Shown here: one piece after another, positions 12,935 through 23,882 of the stretch
Position numbering within the stretch: the first letter of the stretch is position 1
How the letters are laid out: each line of letters starts with the position of its first letter
From: Euonymus europaeus
Lineage: Eukaryota > Streptophyta > Magnoliopsida > Celastrales > Celastraceae
Assembly: GCA_963580455.1 (NCBI GenBank)
Contig: OY756964.1
Span: forward strand, 24,402,001 to 24,466,000
Length of the DNA: 64,000 nt
Reading direction: 5' to 3'
The notes under the pieces: generated by a model
What the model saw: only the letters and a program-made list of their open reading frames with translations
The model's database searches: none
Told to the model about the DNA's origin: nothing
Made by a program: the position numbers and the translations under genes

Positions 12935-14096
12935 CAAGAACATGAACAAAACCCAACATTTTTCAGGCGTCTCAATGCAATAAAGCACTCCATAATCCAC
13001 TTAGAAAAACAGCACACAATTCATTCAGGACAAAAAACATACTTTCCCAAAATGTTCAGCAAACTATAACTTCCTCACACAACGGAGCATAGATGTACTT
13101 CAAACCCAAAATTTCTCTCGATAATCCAAACACTAAAGCACAGAATTCACAATAAATGAGAGATTAATCAAATACCCAGTCGTCCAAAATGCTTGTAACC
13201 CCCCAAAATGACCCAATTTTCCAGACCGAAAGGTCCCTGGAAACGCTGAGATTCCTCTTAGAGAATTTTGAAACCTCGAGAAACTCGTAGGGAAAAGTGA
13301 AGACAGGAGAGAAAGAGCATTCCCTTCTTTCAGACAGTAGTTTGTTCCACGGGGTACTAAAAAGGATAATGGTTTGAAGCTTATTAAGATAACCCATAAT
13401 ATGGAATTTACCCGACTGCCCTTACTTATTTGATGTTTGGTCATTTTTAATTTAAGATAGGATTGTTAAGGAACCAAGCTTTGCGAACCAGAGGATAATG
13501 GTTTGGAGATTATTTATCTTTGGCGTCAGTGGCTCATTTGGAGCTCATAATATATCAAAACAAAACTAGTTTCGATCTCAAGACGTGTTCTGAACCCCTC
13601 ACAAGAGAAATTAAACATAAAATGTTTTAACTTTATATTTAACGGTCTAAATATTCATGTGATCAATTTTTTCCCGTTTGTGAAAAAAAATATTGGGTTA
13701 ATAAACTCAAATCAAATTTTTTTTTTTTTATTATTGTGGCTCTAAACCACTAAACACGTTCATGTATGAAGGTAACTTGCCTGAGCAACAAACCCAACAA
13801 GATAATTCTCACATGATCAAAGTAGGAGAGGACAAAGAAAAAGCAGGAACTAAACCATAGCTGTATCTTGCCCTTTTCCAATACTCCGGGTGCTGTTAGA
13901 ATCCTCGTATAAGAAGCTTTCGCAAATAAAACTATGGAGAGAATCCTAACGTAAAGAAGATGTAACTCTTCTTAGATGTTGAGAAAAAGGTTATGTTCCT
14001 CCTACAACAGACTATAAATCAACATACACAAAAGCAGAGCACTTATGTAAGAAAACAAGTAGGTTTCAAAGTTCAAACTGCAGCAACAGTGCTTAT
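12935..14096. other. Upstream region of the CemA-like gene
   Basis: This 1.2-kb gap should hold the 5' UTR and promoter of the minus-strand CemA-like gene and the 3' end of SCI1. Frames at 13133-13444 read in two overlapping phases without family resemblance and are best taken as UTR. A T-rich run lies at 13717-13731. Confidence 0.45.
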
Positions 14097-16880
14097 CTAC
14101 TGTTTGATTTTCCAGTTATGTGCTGTCCGAGGCCCACTTGAAATGCCTTCATAAAATTTGGAGTCCAGCCTCTGATCATTCCAGACCTCGACAAATTCCG
14201 AGAACAAACCATGAGCAGTCTCCGATGAAAGATCAGAAAAGAACGTCTTTTTCTTTTCTTTCAGCCAGGTAGCAAACTCGTTGTTCTTAGCGAAGTAGTC
14301 ATCCTTTGATATCTCTTGGAACTCAAGCTTCTGAAGAAATTTACAGCAAATCCAACATATCAATGACTAGAACTTGAAGATAAACTGAAATATTATTAGC
14401 ATCCGATCTAAAAGTTTTATTGTCAATTGAAACAAATATAGCAGCAGAATATCCTCCAATGCAAAGTTTGAACGAATATTTATACTGGCTTAACCTAGTC
14501 CCATAGATTTTAGTTCTAGGATATGATAATCCCAAAACAAATTTAAGAAGCAAAATGAAAAAATATAACGAATCAAAAGAGAGAAAAGTCTGGCTCAACA
14601 CAATTCAAGTCAAACGAAAACAATAACTGAGAGTACTAATTTCAGGATTTTACTACTAAACTCCATTCCCTTGCTTAAGACAGGGTCAACAACCAAACTA
14701 ACCCACCATGTATACAGAATACATATATAGTTATGTATGCACATATAATGTCATATAAATTGCGCATTATTGCAAAATGTACTCTTTGTTTATATATCAT
14801 GTACTAAGTTCAGTACCACCAGGAGCCACATGACTACGATTTCCCCAGTTTTGAGATTTCTATCATGTACAGAATCATGTATGTACACAGCACATCCCTG
14901 GGTAGTCCACATCTCTCAGAAAAATCAAATGCATGATTGACTTCTCGTAATTTCTGTTGGTGTTTTTAATTTTCTTACAGGTTCTTTCATCAACTAACTT
15001 CTAAAAGAGACAGAGAAATCCTCTTGGAATCTGGATACTGATGCTATCACACCAAATCCATAACACAGGGTTGCCAGCAGGCAAGTTTGCAAGATATATA
15101 GGGAGTCGATGGTCAAAGTACCACATAGCTTAATATTTGGCGTATAGAATATAGAAAAACCCCTTCCAATGAGGCAAGCGAGAAAATATAATAACACCAC
15201 CAAAATACTATTTTGGTATGACTGGTAGCATGCATATGCAGCAATTGAGTATGTTGCAATTTGCCAAAATGACCACCACTAACATTTTTGAAAGTAAAAT
15301 CATTTAATCTAGTAAGTCAAGTTAGATTTAGATCATTTTAGTTAACAATGAAGGACAATTTCATGTCTTCTGGAGAGAGAAAACCAACTAAAACTGGGAT
15401 TATGTAGAGAGAAGGACAAAGAAAAAACTTTCAATCAGCTATTGAATATGCTTTCATATATATCTTTTATGCTTATTTTCTCAAGAGACCTTGAGTGATG
15501 AGCAGTGAGGTAAAGATAATTTTAAAAAGTTGAGAGTAACAGAATGAAAAAAATATATGCAATATACAAAATATGATAACCTTGAACTCACTTCAATAGT
15601 GCAGAATTCCAGAACTCACCTTGTGGTGATCACCCTCGCGACGTTTATGTTTGTTCTTATCCTTTGATTTCTTTTCTGAGGCAAGAACAGCACATCAATA
15701 TGATAAAATTATTCAGGAGGAAAATTTTGCGTAGTTAGCAAGTATGAACAACAAAAAAGAATTTAATGGGACATCCCCGAAGAGTCAACCAACAGAAAGA
15801 AATTTGACCATTTAGCACATACTGATGATATAGATATCATGTCAAAGAATTTAACAGATTCAAGACCATCAAATAAATTGTATTTGAGGAAAAGTTAACC
15901 GAAGAAGAGTACAATTCACGAGTACATAAGACAGGCCATAACATGCCAATGGTCCAATACAGAGTGGAAAGTGCACAATCAAAACAACTGCACCACTGAA
16001 ACATGGTTCATAAAACAAAGCAATTATATTAAGCAAATCATCAAGTAAATGTCGACGTAAAAGAATTGTATTTACAGCTGAAATGACAAAGCTCACAGTC
16101 AATTATATTCAGCGAGCAAAAAAAAATTGATTTAATGGCCTCTTATAATTATCATAATTGAAGTTTTCAGACTCTCATTTAAAGTACCATATAAGTGAAC
16201 TGAGCCTTTATACTTTGCGAGTGCATATACTAGGAAGAAAATACCAACTAGTAATTGCAGCAATACCCACATCAAGCCAAATCAATAATCAACAATAACA
16301 AAATATTCACGGTTCTTGGCTGTAGAACACACAAGATGATTGCTGAAGCTCAACACCCCAACACACAATTCTTTTTGGCTTCCATGCACATTATATATAA
16401 TTAAACTTTCATCTTTAAACAATTATAACTTCAAATAAGTCAAAACAATCACAGGAAAAAGGGAATTTCTGGAATAATGTAAGATTGCAAGTAAAACTCA
16501 AGGTGGACGAAAAATCGACAAAATCAAATATAACACATAAGCAATAAGAAAAAAATTGGAAAAGAGAGTAGTATGATATATCACCTTTATCAGAACGGTG
16601 CCTATGAGATTCCCTCTCCTTTCTCTTCTCTTTCTTTTCTCTCTTTTTGCTCTTTTGTCTTCCTTCTTCTTCCTCACTTCTATGCCTCTTCCGGGTCTTC
16701 TTTTCACCTGCATCAGACAGTACGCATAGGTTGAACGTTGATTCAAAATTTGAACCTCTATTGAGTTTTCTCGGGAAACAAACAGCACGTTTAAAAGAGA
16801 GTTTCGAGACCTTCAGACACATTAGGGGAAATTGAGTCTCTCATCTTCTTCTTGTCCTTCGATTTCTCTGCGCTTCCCAT
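14097..16880 (-). CDS. SCI1: Style cell-cycle inhibitor 1-like nuclear protein
   Basis: Four exons on the minus strand join in frame: 16880-16811, 16707-16585, 15675-15620 and 14330-14097, giving 160 residues. The N-terminal half is almost wholly Lys/Arg/Glu with nuclear-localisation-like runs (KKTRKRHRSEEEEG, KSKKREKKEKRKE, KKSKDKNKHKRRE). The C-terminal 77 residues form the conserved block DDYFAKNNEFATWLKEKKK ... FFSDLSSE ... FYEGISSGPRTAHNWKIKQ. That block is the signature of SCI1, a small nuclear/nucleolar protein first described in tobacco pistils as an inhibitor of cell proliferation. The exon 1 donor was placed at GAAG|GTCTCG because only that keeps frame with exon 2. Introns are long relative to the coding sequence. 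Confidence 0.85.
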
Positions 16881-17890
16881 TATTTCTTCTCTGAAATCAA
16901 AATCAATAGAGAGGATGATCTGATTTATCCGAGGTGATTCGAAACTCGAAAGTATGAGAAAGGGAGAACAACTGACATGGCAAATTTGGTAGGTCAAATT
17001 TGAGAACGCAACAATAGTTTTCTTCATTTTTTCCCTTTATTTTTAAAATTTTATTTCTATCGTTTTATTAATTTAATTAAATAAATGGTATTTAATTTTT
17101 GTAATTACATAAAGGACCCCCGTCAGTTTACTCTCAAATCTAAACCATGCTGACAATTTTGAAGATCCAAGCAAATATATTAAATCCGAACAATTTGCTG
17201 AAGTACTCGCAGAAAGCTTTCTTCATGCTTAGTAGCATGAGCAATCTGTAGAAGCATTACTGCAGGAAGCTTTTCTTCATTCTACAGCATTAGACAGTTT
17301 TTCAAGTCCCCTCTCTCTCAAGAAACTTGCTAGCTCAGTTCAGGTTTTCTTGTGCTTTTGGATTCTACTCATACTTCTCTGCTTTCTTTTTCTTGCTTGT
17401 TTGAGGTTTAGACCGTAAAATGGGTGATGATCCTTTGCAACATTAATAAGATCACCTAGCTATTCACATAAAATCAGAACCTGCAATGTTTCAACTTTCA
17501 TTGTAACATATTAGAATTAGAAGAGGATTCAAGTGAACATCCTGATTTGCATTGCTTGCCAATATGCGAGAAAAAAAGAGCAGTCGGACATAAGAACAAT
17601 ACTATTAAGTTTATGGTATACTGCTTATGGTATTCTCACGCCTTAGGACTCCAAATTTGTAATACAGGGAGTAGCTTATTCCTGCGGACATAGTCACATT
17701 TCTTCAACCGCGATTCTGAGCTGATCCTCCTCGCTAAAACGATCAGCATGAGCAATCTCTCTAGCCCGCCATGAACTCTCTTTCAGCTCAATCCTGCTGA
17801 AACAGTAACATTTCATTCATCCACGCAGTCTCAACGATCACCCTCCTCATCGAAATGTATGATATGAATAATGTCTCTGCCATACTGCAA
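16881..17890. other. Intergenic region
   Basis: The kilobase between the SCI1-like start and the PPR stop holds the SCI1 promoter and the PPR 3' region. A loose repeat around the word GAAAGCTTTCTTCAT occurs at about 17211-17285. No gene is seen. Confidence 0.45.
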
Positions 17891-19756
17891 TTAGCTCTCA
17901 TTTTCAAGCTCAATTCTGCTGAAACCATAGCGTTTCTTCAATCCTTGTTCTCTCATGACTTCTCTCACTCGTTCAACACCAACCCAATCGCCAGTCTCGG
18001 CATATATATTACTCAATAGAGCATAGTTTGCAGCGTTCTCAGGCTCGGATTTGATAAGCCGGTGCTCCAGCAGTGCAGCCATTTCAAATCTTCCATGAAT
18101 TTTACAAGCTGATATCAACGAAGTCCAAATTCTTGGACTTGGTTTCATGGGCATCGTCCTTACAATATCACAAGCATCTTCAATCTTACCAGATTTCCCG
18201 AGAAGATCAACAAAGCAAGCATAATGCTCCAAAGCTAGTGGAATTTTGTCTTTAATGGCATTATTGAAGAGATTTTCTCCCTCCTCAACTAGACCAGAAT
18301 GGTTACAAGCAGACAGAATAGCCAGAAATGTAATTGCATCTGGTTCAATCCCTCTCTCTTGCATCTGATAGTAAAGTTGTAAAGCCTCTCCAGGACAACC
18401 ATGAATGCCATTGGCACTTATTAATGTGCTCCATGAAATGGAATCCTTAACAGGCATTTCTTTGAAAATACGACTAGAAGATGCAATGCAGCCACACTTT
18501 GAATACATATTTATAAGTGCGTTCCCAACGAAAATATTATAATTCAATCCATACCTTAATATATAACCATGAACCCCTCGTCCATACTTCAGCGAAGATA
18601 GAGTTGCGCAGGCTGTAACTATTGCCAACGAAGTCACATAGTTTTGCTCAATTCCCTCTGCTCTCATTCGCCTAAAGAGCTTCATGGCCTCTAAACCATC
18701 ACTTCGAGAATAGCTCCTGATAATTGAACTCCACATCACGACATCTTTAGCTTTCGATCTCTCGAATATAAGTCTACCAGAGTGCAATGCACCTCTGCAT
18801 TTGCAGTACATATCTATTAAAGCCGTTGAAAAATGGTGATCTGTATCAAACCCCTGTCGAACAGCGCATCCATGCATTTCTTTCCCTTGCTTAATGCAAC
18901 CAAGTTCAGCAAAAGCTGGAAAAACACTCACAAAAGTTACTCGGTTAGGTTGAAACCCTTCAACCTGCATCACTCGGAGGCAGTCGATAGCCAACTCATA
19001 GTTTTGATTAGCAATGCATCCCGAAATCATAGCAGTCCACGAAACCTCATTTTTAAACTCCATTCCATTAAAAACATGTAAAGCCATCATTGATTCATGA
19101 CACTTCAAATACAAGTCAACTAGAGATGTCGACAGAAGAACTGAATTCTCAACGCTCTCATTCACAATAACAAGCGCATGAATCACTTTTCCTAATCTCA
19201 AATCCCCGGTATGAGAACAGAGAGACAAGATGCTAGCCAGCAACTCCGGTTTTGGCAGAAAACCACACAAGTACATCTCCTTCATCATTTCCACCGCTTT
19301 TAAAAGACTCCCGTTTTGAGCATAGCAATTTATGATGGAATTCCATGAGATCTTGTCTCTTTGAGGCATTGTATCAAACACCTTGCGTGCCGAGTCAGTG
19401 AGTGAATATTTAGCGTACAAAGTGATAAGAGAATTGGAAACAAAGGGATCTGCATCAGACCCAGTTTTGAGGACTACGCCATGAAGTTGAAGACCAAACT
19501 CTTGGGACTTGTGAGAAGAGCATGCTTTGATGACTGAAGGAAGAAGAAAAATGTTTGCATAATAAAGTCCAGAAGGGTGAAGGTCTTCCTTATAGAATTT
19601 CAGTATTTGCTCGTCAAGTCCTTTCAAGACCATGTCTTTTACTTGACTGAGGATGATTGAGATTGGTTGAACTGAGTCTGAAGTTGATGAGAATCGTCTG
19701 ATCACAGGATGATGTATGAAGAGTGATACGTCTCTCATCCATGATAATAATTTCAT
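17891..19756 (-). CDS. PLS-class pentatricopeptide repeat protein, E subgroup, mitochondrial
   Basis: A single uninterrupted exon encodes 621 residues. The N-terminus (MKLLSWMRDV ... RRFSSTSDS) is Arg/Ser-rich and lacks acid residues at the start, as in mitochondrial presequences. Behind it come tandem 31-36-residue PPR units (P, L and S types), for example NSLITLYAKYSLTDSARKVF, NALINMYSKCG and ALIDMYCKCRG. The C-terminus has an E domain (IWTSLISACKIHG ... NYALLSNIYAETGDW ... KKRYGFSRIE) and stops without a DYW deaminase. Such proteins bind organellar RNA, commonly for C-to-U editing. It resembles Arabidopsis At4g31070, whose neighbourhood also contains the CemA-like gene. The ATG is the first in frame. 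The absence of introns is normal for this family. Confidence 0.9.
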   Translation of the reverse strand: MKLLSWMRDVSLFIHHPVIRRFSSTSDSVQPISIILSQVKDMVLKGLDEQILKFYKEDLHPSGLYYANIFLLPSVIKACSSHKSQEFGLQLHGVVLKTGSDADPFVSNSLITLYAKYSLTDSARKVFDTMPQRDKISWNSIINCYAQNGSLLKAVEMMKEMYLCGFLPKPELLASILSLCSHTGDLRLGKVIHALVIVNESVENSVLLSTSLVDLYLKCHESMMALHVFNGMEFKNEVSWTAMISGCIANQNYELAIDCLRVMQVEGFQPNRVTFVSVFPAFAELGCIKQGKEMHGCAVRQGFDTDHHFSTALIDMYCKCRGALHSGRLIFERSKAKDVVMWSSIIRSYSRSDGLEAMKLFRRMRAEGIEQNYVTSLAIVTACATLSSLKYGRGVHGYILRYGLNYNIFVGNALINMYSKCGCIASSSRIFKEMPVKDSISWSTLISANGIHGCPGEALQLYYQMQERGIEPDAITFLAILSACNHSGLVEEGENLFNNAIKDKIPLALEHYACFVDLLGKSGKIEDACDIVRTMPMKPSPRIWTSLISACKIHGRFEMAALLEHRLIKSEPENAANYALLSNIYAETGDWVGVERVREVMREQGLKKRYGFSRIELENES

Positions 19757-19970
19757 GTTTAATTCTCTAATGGCCTAGCACAGTATAAATATATGTATAT
19801 GTATATGGTTTCTTATGCTCTTTAACAACCTAAATGTAGCCCAATAAGGCAATAAACATATACAAGCAACAAAACTTGAGTCACAAAGTCTTACTCTATA
19901 CATCAAATATTCACCTGGGAATGATACACCTGGTGAAAACATTGATATTAAGCATTTTATACATCTTATT

Positions 19971-20453
19971 TCAACTTTTAGAAACAATACACCTGGGAAT
20001 GATGCACCTGAACCCTCGAGGCAGACGAGGGCTTGGGGCGTCCACGCTACATTTTGACGGCCATGCCTCTGCTCTCCTCCCTGTCCGCCTGACGGCTTTT
20101 ACGACATCTTTGCCATCCATGTAGCCCAACACTGTGATCTTGTTCAATATGGTGTCTATTTCCACACCCTTAACCCCTGTTGGATTAATAGAACTGGATC
20201 AAAAAAAAATCAACAACTGCATACTGGCTAGCTATGTGATCTTGTGTTATATGTAAAATACCTTTGATCTTGCACAATGCTTTGCGTACGATCTTCGCGC
20301 ACGGTTTGCACTTGCAGTGAAGATGTACCTTTAATTCAACAACCTGGGATTTGAAATAAAAATTCAACAGACTAACAGAATGAAAATTTGAGAACTAATT
20401 ATGATGAACAAATTTCAATGGCAATAGAATGAGAACAGTATGCCTACGTTCAT
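19971..20453 (-). CDS. Small heavy-metal-associated (HMA) domain protein
   Basis: Three exons on the minus strand join in frame: 20453-20448 (only Met-Asn), 20343-20262 and 20176-19971, giving 97 residues. The fold is a single HMA domain: VVELKVHLHC, then CKPC as the metal-binding CxxC, VRKALCKIKGVKGVEIDTIL and KITVLGYMDGKDVVKAVRRT, ending GRRAEAWP as in the HIPP family. A two-residue insertion gives CKCKPC where relatives have a single CxxC. The tail after AWPSK is not typical, and the last residues CIVSKS place a CaaX-like CIVS two residues short of the end, so prenylation is not expected. The six-base first exon is normal for this family but makes the start less certain. The tail overlaps a locally repeated sequence (about 19910-20010), so the 3' end may be spliced differently. 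Confidence 0.7.
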
Positions 20454-20503
20454 TGAGCTCTGTTGCTGGGTTGGTCAGATGATCAAGTCCAATTCAATAT
20501 CAG

Positions 20504-20511
20504 TATATATA
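20504..20511 (-). promoter_or_regulatory. Probable TATA box of the HMA gene
   Basis: TATATATA lies about 50 bases upstream of the HMA start codon on the minus strand. That leaves room for a short leader of some 20-25 bases. Confidence 0.5.
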
Positions 20512-21751
20512 CAGTACTGTCTAAAACATATATAGAGTTGGTGATAGGGATAGACTGTAAGGAGGTGAATGCAATGATTTTGTGGAAATGTCTTTTTATT
20601 ATAATAATATATATCTTAGGTTAGACTTAGAAGCAAAGCCTTTCTTTATGTGTGCCTGCCAGTCCCACAATAATTCAGTATAATCCACTAGAGAGTGTAG
20701 ACAAATAAAGATCTTTCAATTTTCAATTTTTTATTTTTTATTTTTATTTTTGGTGTAATCGCTACAACAATAAGCCGTAAATTATACGTATCAAACAAAC
20801 GATAAATCCATAAAAAAATTCATGTGCATCATCAACCATCAACCATCAACCATGCATATTATTTTGTTTCCAAAGAAAATTGACCCCAATAGCAAAGTAT
20901 GAATACTATAAACAAGCCATTGGTTGAACAACCATGACTTTGCATATAAGGTCAATCTATTCATTAGGGCATGCTCCTTCCCCAGTCCACATCCCTTGTA
21001 TAAAAAAAAACATGAATATAATTTGGGTGCGTTTGGTGCACCATTTCAAGTTACTTGGACACCAAACACATATTACAAGGAGCATTTCAAGGACAATTTC
21101 AACAGCATTTTGAAATTGTGGTCTTGAGGACCATTTAATATTTATCCCATCTTTTTTCTGTTACCATTTTCGTCCCCTTTTCTTGTTCCTCTTCACTGGA
21201 CGAGACAAATCGAATGATCTGCTGCTTTGCCTCTGGACAAATTGACTTCGCAAGACAACCTCAATTCGACATAATTGTTTTATTATGATAAAATACATGA
21301 TAAATTTGTACATAATTTGCTTATAATTTTCATTGGCGTTGCAGATGTACCTTTAATTCTACAGCCTGGAATATGAAATCAAAAGTTAATTAGTTTCAAT
21401 GAATTCAAAGAGTATTTCTACTTCTAGCACTGGTTTAGGTAAGAATTGAACCCACAACCCAAGAAACGGTAGACACTCTCCTAACCGATTGGCCGATATG
21501 ATCACAAACACTATTCAGTCTAACCAATTCAAACTACGTAGTTCAACAAGCTAGGGTTCTCCGGCTAGTACAATAGGGATTACGTCCAAGCCAGAGCCAC
21601 TCGAAAAACACTCCCGGCAAGCAACGTTTTTTGCAGTGCCATAAACAAGCTGTTCTTAAGCCTGTCATGCATAAAATGCCTTCATTTCTGTTAGCCTGTC
21701 ATGGCTATTTAACCTTAAGCTAACTTAACTTCATAAGTATTTTCTCTCTGA
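20512..21751. other. Intergenic region with a SINE-like piece
   Basis: The region between the divergent HMA and KCS genes contains no ORF of note. Around 21420-21530 the minus strand reads CGGTTAGGAGAGTG and then GTGGGTTCAATTC, an A/B-box pair of tRNA-derived SINE type with a poor B box. At 21027 a GGGTGCGTTTGG word, common at hAT-type MITE ends, has no clear partner. Confidence 0.4.
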
Positions 21752-21763
21752 TATATATATATA
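21752..21763 (+). promoter_or_regulatory. Probable TATA box of the KCS gene
   Basis: An alternating TATATATATATA tract lies about 85 bases upstream of the KCS start codon, after a CTCTCTG stretch. The spacing suits a plant core promoter with a leader of about 55 bases. Confidence 0.5.
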
Positions 21764-21845
21764 CAAGCATATACATTCTGTTGCACCCCTGCATTTTCTC
21801 TACTGTCTTACCTAATTCATTTTGATTCTGATATACTCGTCTTTA

Positions 21846-23547
21846 ATGGCAATAGAGCAGGAACAACTATGCACTGAAATTGTCAACCAAGGAATTAAAG
21901 ATTCTGGTCCAAATGCTGGTTCTTTGAGCTTCTCTGTCAGAGTCCGGCGTGGATTGCCGGATTTTCTAAGTTCAGTTAACTTGAAATATGTGAAACTTGG
22001 ATATCTGTATCTCCTTACTCATCGTTATTATTTCCTAGTTGCACCAATTGTGACAGTTCTCTTCAGTGCTCAATTAGGCAAACTTGCTTGGCAAGAACTC
22101 TTCCTCAAATGTGACAGTGTAGATGTTTTTTTCATGATTGGATTGCTGGGTTTGATCGTATATGTTTATCTCGATTTAACCCCTCGGGCTACTTATTTAG
22201 TCGATTTTTCGTGTTATCGTCCACCAAATGAGCTTAAGGTAACCAATGCATTCAACATTCTTCTGCAGTACTTTTTGAAACTTTTATTGAAATGTTTATT
22301 GTTCTTGCAGACTTCAAAAAAAGAGTTCATAGACTTGGTTAGAAAATCTGGGGACTTCAACGATGAAGCCATTGAATTTCAACAACGGGTTCTTAAGAAT
22401 TCAGGCATTGGAGATGAGACATACATGCCGCGAGCAATATTTCAGCCTGGACAAAGAATAAGTCTCAAAGAAGGCAGAGAAGAAGCAGCAATGATGATGT
22501 TTGGAGCAATAGATGATCTTCTCTCCGCAACCAAAATACGGCCAAAAGACATCAAAATTCTTGTGGTAAACTGTGGAATCCTAAACACTACTCCATCACT
22601 GTCATCAATGGTGATTAACCATTACAAAATGAGGCATACTATTCAAAACTTTAATCTTGGTGGCATGGGTTGTTCAGCTGGACTAATAGCTATTGATCTT
22701 GCCAAAGACATGTTGAATGCATATCCAGGGTCATATGCACTGGTGGTTAGTACAGAAGTTGTGAGCTATACATGGTACAATGGCAATGAAACCGACATGC
22801 TTTTCTCGAATTGCTTCTTTCGGATGGGAACTTCTGCTATGTTGCTCTCCAATCGTCGCATTGATCGATGGCGCTCCAAGTATGAACTCAAGCAGGTAAT
22901 GCACTATTTTCTTTCATAATTTTTTCAAAATAAGAGGATGATGATACAGAAGAGAAACGATGATGCAGATTGTTCGAACGCACAAAGGTGCAGAAAGCAG
23001 AAGCTTCGAGTCTATACATCTAAAGGAAGACAACGAAGGGAAAGTAGGAATTTCAGTGAACAAAGATGTGATTGAAGTAGGAGGACATGCATTGAAAGCA
23101 AATGTCACAACTCTTAGTCCTCTTGTCCTTCCAGTCTCAGAACAAGTCCACTTCTTCACTAACCTACTCTTCAAGCGAAAAACAGACAAGTCCAAGGCTT
23201 ACATACCAGACTACAAGTTAGCATTTGAGCATGTCTGCATACTTGCAACTAGCAAGAAAGTGTTGGATGAGATAGAGAAGAACTTGGAACTAACAGATGA
23301 ATACATGGAGGCATCAAGGAAGACATTGGAGAGGTTTGGGAATACATCAAGTAGTAGTGTTTGGTATGAATTGGCTTATTTGGAGGCAGCTGCAAAAACT
23401 ACTAAGAGGATTAAAAAGGGTGATAGGGTTTGGCAAATTGCTTTTGGGTCTGGATTCAAGTGTAACAGTGTTGTTTGGAAAGCTCTTAGGGATGTTGGGA
23501 GACCTAAAAGAAGTCCATGGTTTGAAGAAGATTTTAATTCTATTTAG
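21846..23547 (+). CDS. KCS: 3-ketoacyl-CoA synthase family protein lacking the catalytic His
   Basis: Three exons join in frame: 21846-22238, 22311-22895 and 22969-23547, giving 518 residues. KCS enzymes condense malonyl-CoA with long acyl-CoA in the ER, the first step of very-long-chain fatty acid elongation for waxes and lipids. Seen: two N-terminal membrane segments ([17 protein letters not shown] and [18 protein letters not shown]), FAE1_CUT1 hallmarks (SCYRPP), the active-site Cys252 in [10 protein letters not shown], and the catalytic Asn451 in RFGNTSSSS. The third member of the triad is missing. Where relatives read CIHAGG, this protein reads CILATS, with Leu418 at the expected His position. 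Spacing to Asn (33 residues) equals that in FAE1 (His391-Asn424). Nearby TLHRFGN is TLERFGN. The frame is otherwise intact, so the protein may be a non-condensing partner or use another residue. The subfamily is not certain. An in-frame TTG upstream was not used. Confidence 0.92.
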
Positions 23548-23882
23548 AGGGCATTTAATTAACTATATTATGTGTGTGTGGAAAATATATAGACTACAAA
23601 GTAGCTTAATTATTTGGAAAGGACATATTCGATAAATATATGTGTTTATATTTGTGATCACGTGTGTTGAGCTCTCTCAAATTTAAATTCAAATGTTCAA
23701 GTAGATTAACAGAAAGGGAAAAAATGTAGATTGGACAGTAAAAATAGTTTATGGAGCCCAAAGCCCATAGGCTTCCATTGACTCGGGGCTGGACCACTAA
23801 TTGGGTTTCGAGCCCAAGCCTATCAATGAGACTTTGAACAGAAAAAAGGAATTTCATCGATGTGGAACCGCGCAAAGCAACC

